Under the pieces are notes generated by a model. It had not been told where the DNA came from, searched no databases, and saw only the letters and a list, made by a program, of their open reading frames with translations. Source: a bacterium (lineage in GTDB: Bacteria; Pseudomonadota; Alphaproteobacteria; Caulobacterales; Hyphomonadaceae). Taken from it: a DNA stretch of 64,000 nucleotides. A program made the translations under genes and the position numbers. This document shows, piece after piece, positions 23,706-32,555 of the stretch (position 1 is its first letter; every line of letters starts with the position of its first letter). Where the stretch lies: contig WGML01000006.1 of the NCBI GenBank assembly GCA_016125045.1, positions 1-64,000 of the forward strand, in the 5' to 3' direction.

Positions 23706-24623
23706 ATGTTCAAGGTTCATGTCAGTCTCTCCCGCGCCGACGCCGAGCGCGTCGCGAACCTGTTGAGCGATCTCGACCCGTCTCCCGCGTCCGCCGTGTC
23801 GACGGAAGAAACTGGCCGCACGATCTGGAGCCTCGATGCGTTCTGCGCGACCCTCGCCGAAGCCGAGGGCGCAGCGGCAATTATTGAGCTTGAGGCGCCC
23901 GGAACCTCCGCCCTTATTCAGGAAATCGAGGACAAGGACTGGGTCGCCGAAAGTCTTAAGGGTCTGCCGGCGGTCGAGGCCGGCCCGTTCGTCGTCGCTG
24001 GCGCGCACGAACTTGCGCGGCTGCACGGCGGGCGTAAGCGCGTATGGATCGAGGCGGGACCGGCCTTCGGCACCGGTCATCACGGGACAACAAAGGGCTG
24101 CCTTGAGGCGCTGGCCCGCATCACTCGCAGGCGGCGACTTGGCCGCGTCCTCGACGTCGGCGCGGGGTCCGGCGTCCTCTCGATCGCTGCGCTGAAGGCC
24201 GGAGCGCAATCCGCCGTCGGCACCGATATCGATGGAGAATCCGTTCGCGTCGCACGGATCAATGGCGCGAACAATCGCGTCGGCCGACGGCTTCAGATCT
24301 CCCACGCAGTTGGCCTGCGCTCGCCCTCGGTGCTGAACCGGACACCCTATGATCTTGTTTTGGCGAACATTCTGGCGCGCCCGCTGATCGGGCTTGCTGG
24401 CGACCTCCGACGCGCGGTCCGACCAGGCGGCGATATCGTGTTGTCGGGCCTGTTGACGCATCAGGAGCCGCAGGTGCGCGCAGCCTATCGCGGACAAGGG
24501 CTGCAGCTGGTCGACCGGACGCGCCTCAACGGCTGGTCGACACTCGTCTTCAGGCGCTCTCCACGTGCGGTCGAGGCTAACCGACCCAAGCTGCGGCGAC
24601 GCGGGCCACGCGAACGCACTTGA
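23706..24623 (+). CDS. prmA: Ribosomal protein L11 methyltransferase
   Basis: A 305-residue protein with the PrmA architecture: an N-terminal substrate-recognition domain of about 110 residues, then GPAFGTGHHGTTKGCLEAL, a PrmA hallmark, and the SAM-binding motif VLDVGAGSGVLSIAALKAGA. Later motifs are DLVLANILARPL (the NPPY-like N-A-N-I motif of PrmA) and VLSGLLTHQEPQV. The enzyme trimethylates L11 of the 50S subunit. CCGGAG lies just before ATG 23706. Length is close to the E. coli enzyme plus a basic tail of about 15 residues. Confidence 0.93.
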   Translation: MFKVHVSLSRADAERVANLLSDLDPSPASAVSTEETGRTIWSLDAFCATLAEAEGAAAIIELEAPGTSALIQEIEDKDWVAESLKGLPAVEAGPFVVAGAHELARLHGGRKRVWIEAGPAFGTGHHGTTKGCLEALARITRRRRLGRVLDVGAGSGVLSIAALKAGAQSAVGTDIDGESVRVARINGANNRVGRRLQISHAVGLRSPSVLNRTPYDLVLANILARPLIGLAGDLRRAVRPGGDIVLSGLLTHQEPQVRAAYRGQGLQLVDRTRLNGWSTLVFRRSPRAVEANRPKLRRRGPRERT

Positions 24624-24804
24624 TCTTTGCACGCGAATTGGATCGGATGCGCGGTCGCTGATGCGCGCACGGAAGCCGGCTCGCCCCGGGTCCCGCCTTT
24701 GCAATCGCCAAGACAAGAGACGCGCTTCGTGCCGCAGACAGACGAGAGCTAAAGGTGGCCGCCCGTTCGAGCGGACAGTTCAGGTGCGGAGGCGCGTGCG
24801 CGTC

Positions 24805-26619
24805 ATGAGACAGACGTTTGACGTCATCGGCGGCCCGGATCTCGGGCGCTCCAACCTCCCTCGCTTGCGCGCGATCCTGCGGGAAGACGGGCTGGACGGC
24901 GTGTTCATCCCGCACGAAGACGAATACCAGAACGAATATCTTCCCGCCCGCAATGAACGGCTGGCCTGGGCGACGGGTTTCACCGGGTCGGCGGGGTCCG
25001 CGTTCGTTTTTGCGGCCCGGGCGGTGCTGTTCGTCGACGGCCGCTACACTCTGCAGGCGCGCTCGCAGGTTGCAGGCGATCTGTTCGAGATCGTCGACAT
25101 GCCGGACCCCGGGCCAGACGGCTGGCTCGCCACCCAGGTCTTTACCGATTTGAAGATCGGATACGACCCTCACCTCATGAGCCCCGACGCCCTCGCGCGT
25201 CTTGAATCCGCCGCAGCGAAGAGCGGAGCGAAGCTTGTTCCGACGGCCCGCAACCCCGTGGACGCGGCATGGACCGATCGTCCAGGCGAACCGACGCCGC
25301 CGGTCGTTCCGCATCTGATCGAACACGCCGGCGAGGCAAGTTCCTCAAAACGCACGCGGCTCGGCAAGTCGTTGTCAGAGGACGGGGTTGACGCGACCGT
25401 TATCACCTCGCCCGCGTCGATCGCGTGGCTCTTCAATGTGCGCGGCGGAGATGTTTCGCGCACTCCTCTGCCGCTTGGCCGAGCGATCCTCCACGCTGAT
25501 GGACAAGCGGAACTCTTCCTGCGGCCCGAAAAGGTCACGCCGGAACTCGGTTCGCATCTCGGCAATGAAGTTCAGATCAGGCCGATTCGGGAATTGGAGC
25601 ATCGGCTGCACAAGCTTGCAGGCAAGCGGGTGGCGCTTGACCCGTCGGCGGCGTCCGCCTGGTTCTTTGAAACCCTCAACGGACTCGGAGCGGAGGTGAA
25701 ACGGGCGCAAGATCCATGCGTGCTTCCTCGCGCCCGCAAGAACGCCATAGAAATCGAGGGCGCAAGGCGAGCCCACCGAAGGGACGGAGCCGCGCTCGCG
25801 CGCTTCCTGCACTGGATCGATGAGAAGGCGGGCGATGGCAGCGTCACCGAGATCGAGGCGACGCTCATGCTGGAGAGCTTCCGGGAGGAGACGGGCGAGC
25901 TCAAGGACCTGTCATTCGACTCGATCTCCGGCGCCGGGCCCAACGGCGCCATCGTCCACTATCGCGCGAGCCAGGCCACCAGCCGGCGGCTTGAGCCCGG
26001 ATCGCTTTTCCTGATCGATTCCGGCGGTCAGTATCTCGACGGCACAACCGACGTGACGAGGACGATCGCGATCGGCGAGCCGACGGCCGAGATGCGCGAG
26101 CGCTACACCCGTGTTCTCAAAGGACACATCGCACTCGCGCGCATCCGCTTTCCTAAGGGCGTCACCGGATCGCAGCTCGACGCGCTCGCCCGCCAGCCGC
26201 TCTGGGAGGCGGGGCTCGACTACGACCACGGCACGGGGCATGGCGTCGGCAGCTATCTTGGCGTCCACGAAGGCCCTCACGGCATCTCAAAGAAGGTGAA
26301 CACCGTGGCCCTCGAGCCCGGAATGGTGGTCTCGAATGAGCCTGGCTACTACAAGACCGGCGCTTACGGCATCCGCATCGAGAACCTTCAGGTGGTGACC
26401 GAAGCAAAGCCCATTGCGGGCGGCGAACGACCAATGATGGGATTCGAGACCCTCACCCTCGCCCCGCTTGACAGAAGGTTGATCGAGACCGGGCTGCTGA
26501 GCGAACAGGAATGGACCTGGGTCAATCGCTACCATGGCCGGGTGCTGGCGGAGATCGGCCCGCTAGTGCCAGGCGATCCCGAACGCGGCTGGCTTGCTCA
26601 GATGTGTGCCGAACTCTGA
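24805..26619 (+). CDS. pepP: Xaa-Pro aminopeptidase (M24B, APP1-like)
   Basis: A 604-residue aminopeptidase with the three-domain layout of the long M24B enzymes: two creatinase-N-like domains (residues about 10-300) and a catalytic pita-bread domain. All five metal ligands are visible: Asp in LIDSGGQY, Asp in DGTTDVTRT, His in GTGHGVGSYLGVHEGP, Glu in VVSNEPGYY and Glu in IRIENLQ. It should remove N-terminal residues preceding proline. The annotation of the symbol is by family. ATG 24805 has GGAGG 12 bases upstream; the in-frame GTG 24796 is an alternative. It follows prmA by 181 bases. Confidence 0.91.
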   Translation: MRQTFDVIGGPDLGRSNLPRLRAILREDGLDGVFIPHEDEYQNEYLPARNERLAWATGFTGSAGSAFVFAARAVLFVDGRYTLQARSQVAGDLFEIVDMPDPGPDGWLATQVFTDLKIGYDPHLMSPDALARLESAAAKSGAKLVPTARNPVDAAWTDRPGEPTPPVVPHLIEHAGEASSSKRTRLGKSLSEDGVDATVITSPASIAWLFNVRGGDVSRTPLPLGRAILHADGQAELFLRPEKVTPELGSHLGNEVQIRPIRELEHRLHKLAGKRVALDPSAASAWFFETLNGLGAEVKRAQDPCVLPRARKNAIEIEGARRAHRRDGAALARFLHWIDEKAGDGSVTEIEATLMLESFREETGELKDLSFDSISGAGPNGAIVHYRASQATSRRLEPGSLFLIDSGGQYLDGTTDVTRTIAIGEPTAEMRERYTRVLKGHIALARIRFPKGVTGSQLDALARQPLWEAGLDYDHGTGHGVGSYLGVHEGPHGISKKVNTVALEPGMVVSNEPGYYKTGAYGIRIENLQVVTEAKPIAGGERPMMGFETLTLAPLDRRLIETGLLSEQEWTWVNRYHGRVLAEIGPLVPGDPERGWLAQMCAEL

Positions 26620-26634
26620 TCGCGGCGCGGGGGG

Positions 26635-26931
26635 TCAGCCGCCGCCGGCGGAAGGCGGCAGCGGGTTGTTGCCGCTGCGATTGAGAAAGTTATTCATCTC
26701 TTTGCGCGCGTCATCGCCAGCCTCGCGATAGCGCGGTGTATCGCACACGCGTTGCTGACGAACGCGCGACCCCATCACTGGCTCCATCCGGCATTTCGGC
26801 TTCGCCTTCTCCTCGGTCACCTCGACGGTGGCGGGCGAGGCTTCTCCAGCCACCTCGGTCGCAGGGGTTGTTGGCGGATCAGCCGGCGCTGCATCAGCGA
26901 CGAGGGCCAGCGCCAACAGGATATCGATCAT
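26635..26931 (-). CDS. Small secreted hypothetical protein
   Basis: A 98-residue protein with a short signal peptide (MIDILLALALVADA, cleavage near APA) and a Pro/Thr/Glu-rich linker. The folded part is only about 45 residues, has two cysteines (PKCRMEPVMGSRVRQQRVCDT) and a helix (ARKEMNNFL), ending in PPSAGGG. The segment CR...TGSRV...CxT recurs in small alphaproteobacterial secreted proteins that I know only as hypothetical. GGAG eight bases before ATG 26931 supports this start. It converges on pepP with a 15-base gap. Confidence 0.6.
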   Translation of the reverse strand: MIDILLALALVADAAPADPPTTPATEVAGEASPATVEVTEEKAKPKCRMEPVMGSRVRQQRVCDTPRYREAGDDARKEMNNFLNRSGNNPLPPSAGGG

Positions 26932-27085
26932 TACGGGGACTCCGAAAGGACTGGCCAATCTAGCGATGATCCACAACGGAACTCAAGTCGCCCTCGCCTC
27001 AGCTCAGCGTTTCATGATCCCGCGTGGTTTGCTTTCCTCCTGACAACCTCGCAAACTTCTCGGTATCGAGTGGGAGAGTCGCGAT

Positions 27086-27580
27086 ATGAGACAACCGGTG
27101 AAGGTCATGCTGACGGTCATGGCGGCGACCTCGGCGGTGGCGGCCTGCGCGGTCAGCACCGTCGGCGCAGGAGATGGGCCCGGACGCTCGGCGGTCGCCG
27201 CGAGTTGCCCTTCGGAAGCCGAAGCCGGTATGCTCGCCCTTGACGCGTTCATGACCGGCTGGAACTCCAAGAATGAAGCGACCTGGGAGGCCAGTCTCCA
27301 TTTTCCGCATGTCCGGCTCGCAGGCGGCCGCACGACCGTGCTGCCGGCGCCCGGCGGACAGCGCGGCGTCTTCGAGCGTATGTCCGCGCAAGGTTGGGAT
27401 CACAGCGCATGGCTGAGCCGGGAGCTTGTGCAATGCGGGCCGAACAAGGCGCACTTCGCTACGGTTTTCGCGCGCTATCGGGCGGACGGCGGTGAGATTT
27501 CGCGTTTCGCATCGCTCTACATCGTTGAAAAAAGGAATGGAAAATGGGCCGTGAGCGCTCGTTCAAGCTTCGCGGAATGA
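27086..27580 (+). CDS. NTF2/SnoaL-like secreted or lipoprotein (first of a tandem pair)
   Basis: A 164-residue exported protein. The signal peptide ends in AVAAC, which could be a lipobox with Cys at residue 21. The mature part reads as a SnoaL/NTF2-like fold: LDAFMTGWNSKNEATWEASLHFPHVRLAGG, then an Ala/Arg region, then CGPNKAHFATVFARYRADGGEI and SLYIVEKRNGKWAVSARSSFAE. No catalytic residues are apparent. GGGAGAG precedes the start, and its stop codon overlaps the start of a paralog that follows. Confidence 0.72.
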   Translation: MRQPVKVMLTVMAATSAVAACAVSTVGAGDGPGRSAVAASCPSEAEAGMLALDAFMTGWNSKNEATWEASLHFPHVRLAGGRTTVLPAPGGQRGVFERMSAQGWDHSAWLSRELVQCGPNKAHFATVFARYRADGGEISRFASLYIVEKRNGKWAVSARSSFAE

Positions 27581-28044
27581 CGAATGGTCGTGCAGCGATT
27601 GTTACGGCGTCATGTTTGTTCGTCGCCGGTTGCGTTACGCCCACCGACGCGCTTACGGCGTCGTCATGCCCCGGCGCTGCACCATCAATCGCGCTGATGG
27701 ACACGCTGCTTGACCGGTTCAACGCCCGTGACGTTCCGGGATGGGACGCTACCTTTCATTATCCGCACGTCCTCGTGTCAGGCTCCACGATCCGCACCTT
27801 CACCGATCCTGCACAGCAGGCGGACACGATCAAGAACCTTGTCGCTCAGGGCTGGGCGCGGAGCGCGTGGGGCGACCTCCGGATCGTGCAGTGCACACCC
27901 TCACGGACACATGTCGCGGCGACCTTCGTGAGGTTCCGGGCCGATGGATCGGAGTTGTCTCGGACCGCCGCCATCTACACCATTGACGAGCGAGACGGGC
28001 GCTGGGGAGTCACTCTGCGGTCGCTGCTTCCCTCTGAAACCTGA
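27577..28044 (+). CDS. NTF2/SnoaL-like lipoprotein (second of a tandem pair)
   Basis: A 155-residue paralog of the preceding gene. The signal peptide ends in a good lipobox, FVAGC. The core matches its neighbour position by position: LLDRFNARDVPGWDATFHYPHVLVSGS against FMTGWNSKNEATWEASLHFPHVRLAGG; WARSAWGDLRIVQCTPSRTHV against WDHSAWLSRELVQCGPNKAHF; and FVRFRADGSELSRTAAIYTI with a closing RWGVTLRSLL. The ATGA overlap with the first gene indicates a local duplication kept as a coupled pair. Function unknown; envelope localisation is inferred from the lipobox. Confidence 0.74.
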   Translation: MTNGRAAIVTASCLFVAGCVTPTDALTASSCPGAAPSIALMDTLLDRFNARDVPGWDATFHYPHVLVSGSTIRTFTDPAQQADTIKNLVAQGWARSAWGDLRIVQCTPSRTHVAATFVRFRADGSELSRTAAIYTIDERDGRWGVTLRSLLPSET

Positions 28045-28318
28045 GATCGCCCCGCGGCGCCCGCGAGCGTGGTGACCACCGAGGTGCGACCGTCCGTCTT
28101 CATGACACTCGCACCTGCCCGAAACAACGGTTCGATCGCGCCTACCCCCGCTACCCAGACGCCGCCACTCCTGTTAAGCATCTGGATGTGACATTGCGAT
28201 GAGCGACGCCGCGTTTCGGGCCGACCGCCTGAACCACGCCGACGCCTTCTCCTCCTGCGTCAGCCGAAAGGGTCGCCGGCGATCGCGATCCGGATGTCGC
28301 GTGAGGGAGCTGTCCCCT

Positions 28319-29623
28319 TTGAAAAACTGGATGTTCTTCGCCCTTGTGGGCGGGTTGGTGCTTGGCGTCGTCGTCGGCGCGGTGATCAACATGACGTCGA
28401 GCCCCGAGCTCGCAAAGGAGATCGCCAGTTATATCACTCTGATCTCCACAATCTTCCTGCGGCTGATCAAGATGATCGTCGCCCCGCTCGTGCTGACGAC
28501 ACTGACAGTGGGCATCGCGCACCTCGGCGGCGGGGGCGCCCTCGGGCGGATCGGCGCCAGAACCATGGGCTGGTTCATCGCGGCGTCGCTGATCTCGATT
28601 TCGCTCGGACTGGTGATGGTCAACATCCTGAAGCCCGGGGTCGGATTCGACGTCCCGGCCGATGTCTCCTCGGCGGTCCCGACCGCAGCCGAGTTTTCCC
28701 TGAAGGAGTTCGTGACGCATGTGTTCCCCGTGTCGATCGCCGATTCCATGGCGAGAAACGAAGTGCTCCAGATCGTCGTCATTTCGCTCTTCCTCGGTCT
28801 CGCGCTCCAGTCGCTCGGATCGAAGACCCAACGCGTGACGGACTTCCTCGAGGAAGGTGCTTTCGTGATGCTGAAGGTGACCGGCTATGTCATGGCGCTT
28901 GCGCCCGCGGCAGTGTTCGCTGCGATCGCCAACGTCGTGGCCGTGCAGGGCCTCGGCGTCCTGGCGGACTATGGCCGGCTTGTCGGGAGTTTCTTCATCG
29001 CGCTGGCGATCCTCTGGGTGCTGCTGATCGCGGCCGGTTTCGTGGTCCTCGGCCCGCGCGTATTCCGGCTGTTGCTTGATGTCCGCATGCCGTTCCTGCT
29101 CGCGTTCTCCACCGCGTCGTCGGAGGCCGCCTACCCGCGCCTGCTGGAACAACTCGAGCGACACGGAGTGGCGAACCGGGTCGTCTCCTTCGTCCTGCCG
29201 CTCGGCTACTCGTTCAATCTCGATGGCTCGATGATGTATTGCTCGTTCGCCGCACTGTTCATCGCCCAGGCGCTTGGGATCGAGATCTCGATCGGCCAGC
29301 AGATCCTTTTGCTGTTGCTCTTGATGGTTACGTCGAAGGGCATCGCCGGAGTGCCTCGCGCCTCGCTTGTGGTGATCATGGCCGCACTTCCCTCGATCGG
29401 TGTGCAGCCCGAGGCGATCGCGCTCGTTCTCGCGGTCGACGCCTTTATGGACATGGGCCGCACCGGCACCAATGTGATCGGCAATTCGATCGCCTGCGCG
29501 GTGGTCGCCAAGTGGGAGGGCCTGCTCGCGGACCGTGCGGACGACACGGTCGTCGAAACTGTGCTCGATGGAACCGGCAGCCTGTCCGATACAATGGGCG
29601 TTCCCGTCGAAGCGCGCGTCTGA
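28319..29623 (+). CDS. Dicarboxylate/amino acid:cation symporter (SDF/DAACS family)
   Basis: A membrane transporter of about 434 residues. It has the SDF hallmarks: MIVAPLVLTTLTVGIAHLG in helix 3, the re-entrant loop stretch STASSEAAYPRLLEQL, GYSFNLDGSMMY in helix 7 and the substrate/Na+ motif VDAFMDMGRTGTNVIGNS in helix 8. Members take up C4-dicarboxylates, glutamate or aspartate with protons or Na+; DctA- or GltP-like specificity cannot be decided. I prefer TTG 28319, which has AGGGAG eight bases upstream; the ATG at 28199 would add 40 Arg/Ser-rich residues and has no ribosome-binding site. The 274-base gap upstream shows no other gene. Confidence 0.88.
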   Translation: MKNWMFFALVGGLVLGVVVGAVINMTSSPELAKEIASYITLISTIFLRLIKMIVAPLVLTTLTVGIAHLGGGGALGRIGARTMGWFIAASLISISLGLVMVNILKPGVGFDVPADVSSAVPTAAEFSLKEFVTHVFPVSIADSMARNEVLQIVVISLFLGLALQSLGSKTQRVTDFLEEGAFVMLKVTGYVMALAPAAVFAAIANVVAVQGLGVLADYGRLVGSFFIALAILWVLLIAAGFVVLGPRVFRLLLDVRMPFLLAFSTASSEAAYPRLLEQLERHGVANRVVSFVLPLGYSFNLDGSMMYCSFAALFIAQALGIEISIGQQILLLLLLMVTSKGIAGVPRASLVVIMAALPSIGVQPEAIALVLAVDAFMDMGRTGTNVIGNSIACAVVAKWEGLLADRADDTVVETVLDGTGSLSDTMGVPVEARV

Positions 29624-29710
29624 ATCTTCACGAAGGCGGACGATGCAACGTCCCGACGCCTGACTGTCGGGTCAATCTCGTGCTAGGCTTCAGAACGCCA
29701 GGAGAACCCC

Positions 29711-30640
29711 ATGCCTGATGTGTTTCTGTCCTATTCCAGCAACGATCGGGCCGCCGCCGATCTGGTGCAGTCGCATCTCTCTGCGCATGGCGTGGACGTG
29801 TTCTGGGATCAGGAAGTGCCCCCCGGCGTCGATTGGGACACCTGGATCCGGTCGAAACTGACCGAGGCGAAAGTCGCTGTCGTGCTCTGGTCGAGAACGA
29901 GCGTCGCGAGTTCCAACGTCCGCCACGAGGCGATGATCGGAAAGAACGCGAACAAGCTCGTACCCGTGATGATCGACGCGCTGACGCCGGAGGATTTCCC
30001 GATGGGACTCTTTCTCATTCAGGCGATCAAGCTCGATGACTGGCGCAGCAGGTCCCCGGCCGGACTCGGTCGACTGCTGGCCGAGGTGAACGCGCGCCTC
30101 AACCGCCCCGCGGCCCCTCCGCCGCCCCAAAGAGCTGCCCCCTCTGACGCAAAGAAAAAGGCCGGTAGCCCAGTCCCGGCGGTGATCGGTGCTCTCGCGT
30201 TGGTGACCGCCGCTGCGGTCGGCGGGTGGTACGTTCTGCGCGGCGACGCATCGGGCCCGGCGCTTGAGGCCGAATTTCCGCCGTCTGCAGAGATCGCGTC
30301 AGCCCCCGCTGAAGGCTTGGCGCCGGGGACGCTATTGTCGGACGGAATTATTGGTCGGTGGACCTGGTCAGACCAACCATGCGAGGCAGGGCCCCAAGTG
30401 ACAAGCGAGGCGGGTCGCCTCGTCTTCACGACTCCGGCCTCCCGCTATGTACATGTCATCGAGGAAGAAGACACCGAGTCGGTGCGCACACGTGTGATCG
30501 AGCCTGAATTCGTGCTCGGCGAACAATACCGCCTGGCGCTTGAGTATGTTGCATCCGAAGCAGATAAGCCGTTCAATCTCATCGTCGAGAACATGACGGC
30601 TGGGACCCGAGATTTATGGAAGCCTTGCGACATCGAGTGA
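29711..30640 (+). CDS. TIR-domain membrane protein with periplasmic domain
   Basis: A 309-residue protein. Residues 1-130 are a TIR domain: VFLSYSSNDRAAADLVQSHL (box 1), VFWDQEVPPGVDW, and AVVLWSRTSVASSNVRHEA with Glu73 at the position used by NAD-cleaving TIRs. A Pro/Ala/Lys linker leads to one membrane helix (about 155-177) and a C-terminal domain of about 130 residues outside the cytoplasm with two cysteines. So the TIR is cytoplasmic and the tail is a possible envelope sensor. Bacterial TIRs are often NADases in defence, but some are only adaptors; activity is inferred. AGGAGA precedes the ATG. Its 3' end overlaps the next gene by about 25 bases. Confidence 0.85.
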   Translation: MPDVFLSYSSNDRAAADLVQSHLSAHGVDVFWDQEVPPGVDWDTWIRSKLTEAKVAVVLWSRTSVASSNVRHEAMIGKNANKLVPVMIDALTPEDFPMGLFLIQAIKLDDWRSRSPAGLGRLLAEVNARLNRPAAPPPPQRAAPSDAKKKAGSPVPAVIGALALVTAAAVGGWYVLRGDASGPALEAEFPPSAEIASAPAEGLAPGTLLSDGIIGRWTWSDQPCEAGPQVTSEAGRLVFTTPASRYVHVIEEEDTESVRTRVIEPEFVLGEQYRLALEYVASEADKPFNLIVENMTAGTRDLWKPCDIE

Positions 30641-31677
30641 TGGGCGTGTTCGCCGGATCGGCGATCCTCGCGCTCACCGGGACGGGCGCGATGCACGCGC
30701 AAGACGCGGAATCGGTTGTGTACGGCGCCGCCAAATCCTGCGCCGGCCTGCGCGCCTACCTGCGAAGCTATCCTGAAGGACGCTTCAGGGACGACGCCTC
30801 TGCGCGGATCGCCAGCGAGTGCGAGGCTCCAAAGCCCGCTCGAGCGCAACCCATGGTACAGCCCGCGAAGCCTGCCGACCCTTGCATTCAGGCGCGCGCC
30901 GACTGGAACGAGATCCGCACGTCCTCCACCACTTCGGTGCTGCGCGCCTTCATCGAAGCCACCCCCAGCGCCTGCGCCGTCCAGCGCGCGCAGGCGGAGG
31001 CCCGGATCGCTGAAGTCGAGGACGCAAGACGCACTGCGGCGGCGACGCAGGCGAACGCCGCCGCGAACCAGAAGCGGGCGCAATGGAACGGAGTCCCCGA
31101 GTTCGACGGCAGATGGGTCAAGGCCTCAGGCAGCGGATGCGGCGCGTTCCCGTGGTCGTTTCAGCCAGCGGGCAAGGGGCTTACCCTGAACTATGCAGGC
31201 GGGACATCCGATTATGAGGTCGTCTCGACGACCCCTCCGAAGATACGCAAGGAGAATGGATTCGCCGTCACCGTGGACGGCGACGGTCTGCGCGCCGAGA
31301 AGGCCGACGGATCGTTCGCCTGCTCGATACGCCGCGAGACCTCGGCCGACGTCCAGGCTCGCAACGCAGCGAGCGCCAAATCGCAGGCGACGGACAAGAA
31401 GCGACAGGACTGGAGCGGCGTCCCCGAATTTGAAGGAACCTGGGTGTTTGACTCAGGGTCGGAAAGCCTGTGCCCATCGATGCCGAGAACGTTCTCCCTC
31501 AACGGATCGACCATTCGGCGCACGAACTCCGATGGAAACACGATCGACTACGAGGTGGAACGGACCAATCCGCCGACGCTGAAGGACTCGAACGGGAATC
31601 GCATGATCTTCGAGAACGGCCGCATCAAGTCGGAAAAGCCCGATGGCGGTCTCTTCTGCTACATGAAACGCGGTTAG
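30616..31677 (+). CDS. Secreted repeat protein paired with the TIR protein
   Basis: A 353-residue exported protein. A signal peptide (RHRVMGVFAGSAILALTG, cleavage near MHAQ) is followed by two TPR-like segments (GLRAYLRSYPEGRFRDDASARI and VLRAFIEATPS), of a kind seen beside caspase- and TIR-type effectors. Then come two copies of a beta-rich domain of about 90 residues, each beginning KRxxWxGVPEFxGxWV, with SDYEVVSTTPPKIRKENG in one and IDYEVERTNPPTLKDSNG in the other, and a cysteine near its end. The start may be ATG 30616 (gives a positively charged leader) or ATG 30640 (TGATG overlap). Function unknown; likely works with the TIR gene. Confidence 0.8.
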   Translation: MEALRHRVMGVFAGSAILALTGTGAMHAQDAESVVYGAAKSCAGLRAYLRSYPEGRFRDDASARIASECEAPKPARAQPMVQPAKPADPCIQARADWNEIRTSSTTSVLRAFIEATPSACAVQRAQAEARIAEVEDARRTAAATQANAAANQKRAQWNGVPEFDGRWVKASGSGCGAFPWSFQPAGKGLTLNYAGGTSDYEVVSTTPPKIRKENGFAVTVDGDGLRAEKADGSFACSIRRETSADVQARNAASAKSQATDKKRQDWSGVPEFEGTWVFDSGSESLCPSMPRTFSLNGSTIRRTNSDGNTIDYEVERTNPPTLKDSNGNRMIFENGRIKSEKPDGGLFCYMKRG

Positions 31678-31695
31678 TCGCGGCGAGCGGACCCA

Positions 31696-32517
31696 ATGGC
31701 CTCCATCAAGACATCGGCCGGGGCGACAAGCTTCGGCGCCGACGCCGCAGCCTATGCGATTGGGCGGCCGCCCTACCCCGAAGACCTGTTCGCGTGGCTC
31801 AAGGCGTGCTGCAACCTCGGTGACTCTTCGCGCGGCCTTGAGATCGGCGCCGGAACCGGGCTGGCGACTCTGCCCATCCTCGCCCTGCCGGTGGCGGAGA
31901 TTGTTGCGGTGGAGCCCGATCCCGCCCTGGTCGTCGCCCTCCTCTCCGCCGCCAGGGGCGACCGGCGGCTGACCGTCGCCCCAGAGCGTTTCGAGGCCTA
32001 TTCATCTCCCCCCGCCGCGTTCGATTTTGCGTTCGCAGCTGCGTCGTTCCATTGGCTCAGGCGAATGAAAGCCGCGGTCCGCATTCGTGACATGTTGAAA
32101 CCCGGCGGCTGGCTGGCGCTCTGGTGGCCGGTGTTCGAACAGTCCTCCAGGCCGGACGCATTCGCGACGGCGGTGGCCCACCTCTTCGAGGGACTGGAGG
32201 AGGGGCCGCGCAGGTCTCCTGTTACCGCGCCGGGCCCACGCACACCCTTTGCTCTCGATGCGGCGTCACGCCTCGGTGAGCTTCGCCGCGCGGGATTCAT
32301 CGATTGCGCGCACCGGGTGTTCACCCGCCGGGTTGTCTTCTCCACGGAAGCGATCGTCGCGCTTCATGCGAGCTACTCCCGTGTCGCGGGCGCACCGCCA
32401 GTGGTCCGTGAGCGCCTGCTCGAAGGCGTTCATTCGATCGCCCGGGAGCAGTTTCGCGGCGCCGTCGAGCGAGAGGTGACCACAAGCGCCTTTATCGCCC
32501 GCAAGCCGACTGTCTGA
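31696..32517 (+). CDS. Class I SAM-dependent methyltransferase
   Basis: A 273-residue methyltransferase of the SmtA/Methyltransf_11-25 type. The opening AYAIGRPPYPEDLFAWL is common to YcgJ-like proteins; motif I is GLEIGAGTGLATLPIL, followed by the acidic VAVEPDPALV. Motif IV/post is FDFAFAAASFHWLRRMKA, then MLKPGGWLALWWP. The target (small molecule or protein) is not evident. It starts 18 bases after the preceding gene, so it may be transcribed together with the TIR pair, although the link is not functional proof. Confidence 0.86.
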   Translation: MASIKTSAGATSFGADAAAYAIGRPPYPEDLFAWLKACCNLGDSSRGLEIGAGTGLATLPILALPVAEIVAVEPDPALVVALLSAARGDRRLTVAPERFEAYSSPPAAFDFAFAAASFHWLRRMKAAVRIRDMLKPGGWLALWWPVFEQSSRPDAFATAVAHLFEGLEEGPRRSPVTAPGPRTPFALDAASRLGELRRAGFIDCAHRVFTRRVVFSTEAIVALHASYSRVAGAPPVVRERLLEGVHSIAREQFRGAVEREVTTSAFIARKPTV

Positions 32518-32555
32518 AACGGCTCAGACCGGCGTTTACAGGCCGAGCCTCCTGA

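Noticed and set aside
23121-24716. 531-codon minus-strand frame opposite prmA
   Set aside because: Random-looking composition; prmA and the VOC gene have clear motifs.
28151-29164. 337-codon minus-strand frame opposite the SDF symporter
   Set aside because: Charged His/Asp/Arg-rich shadow of hydrophobic codons on the other strand.
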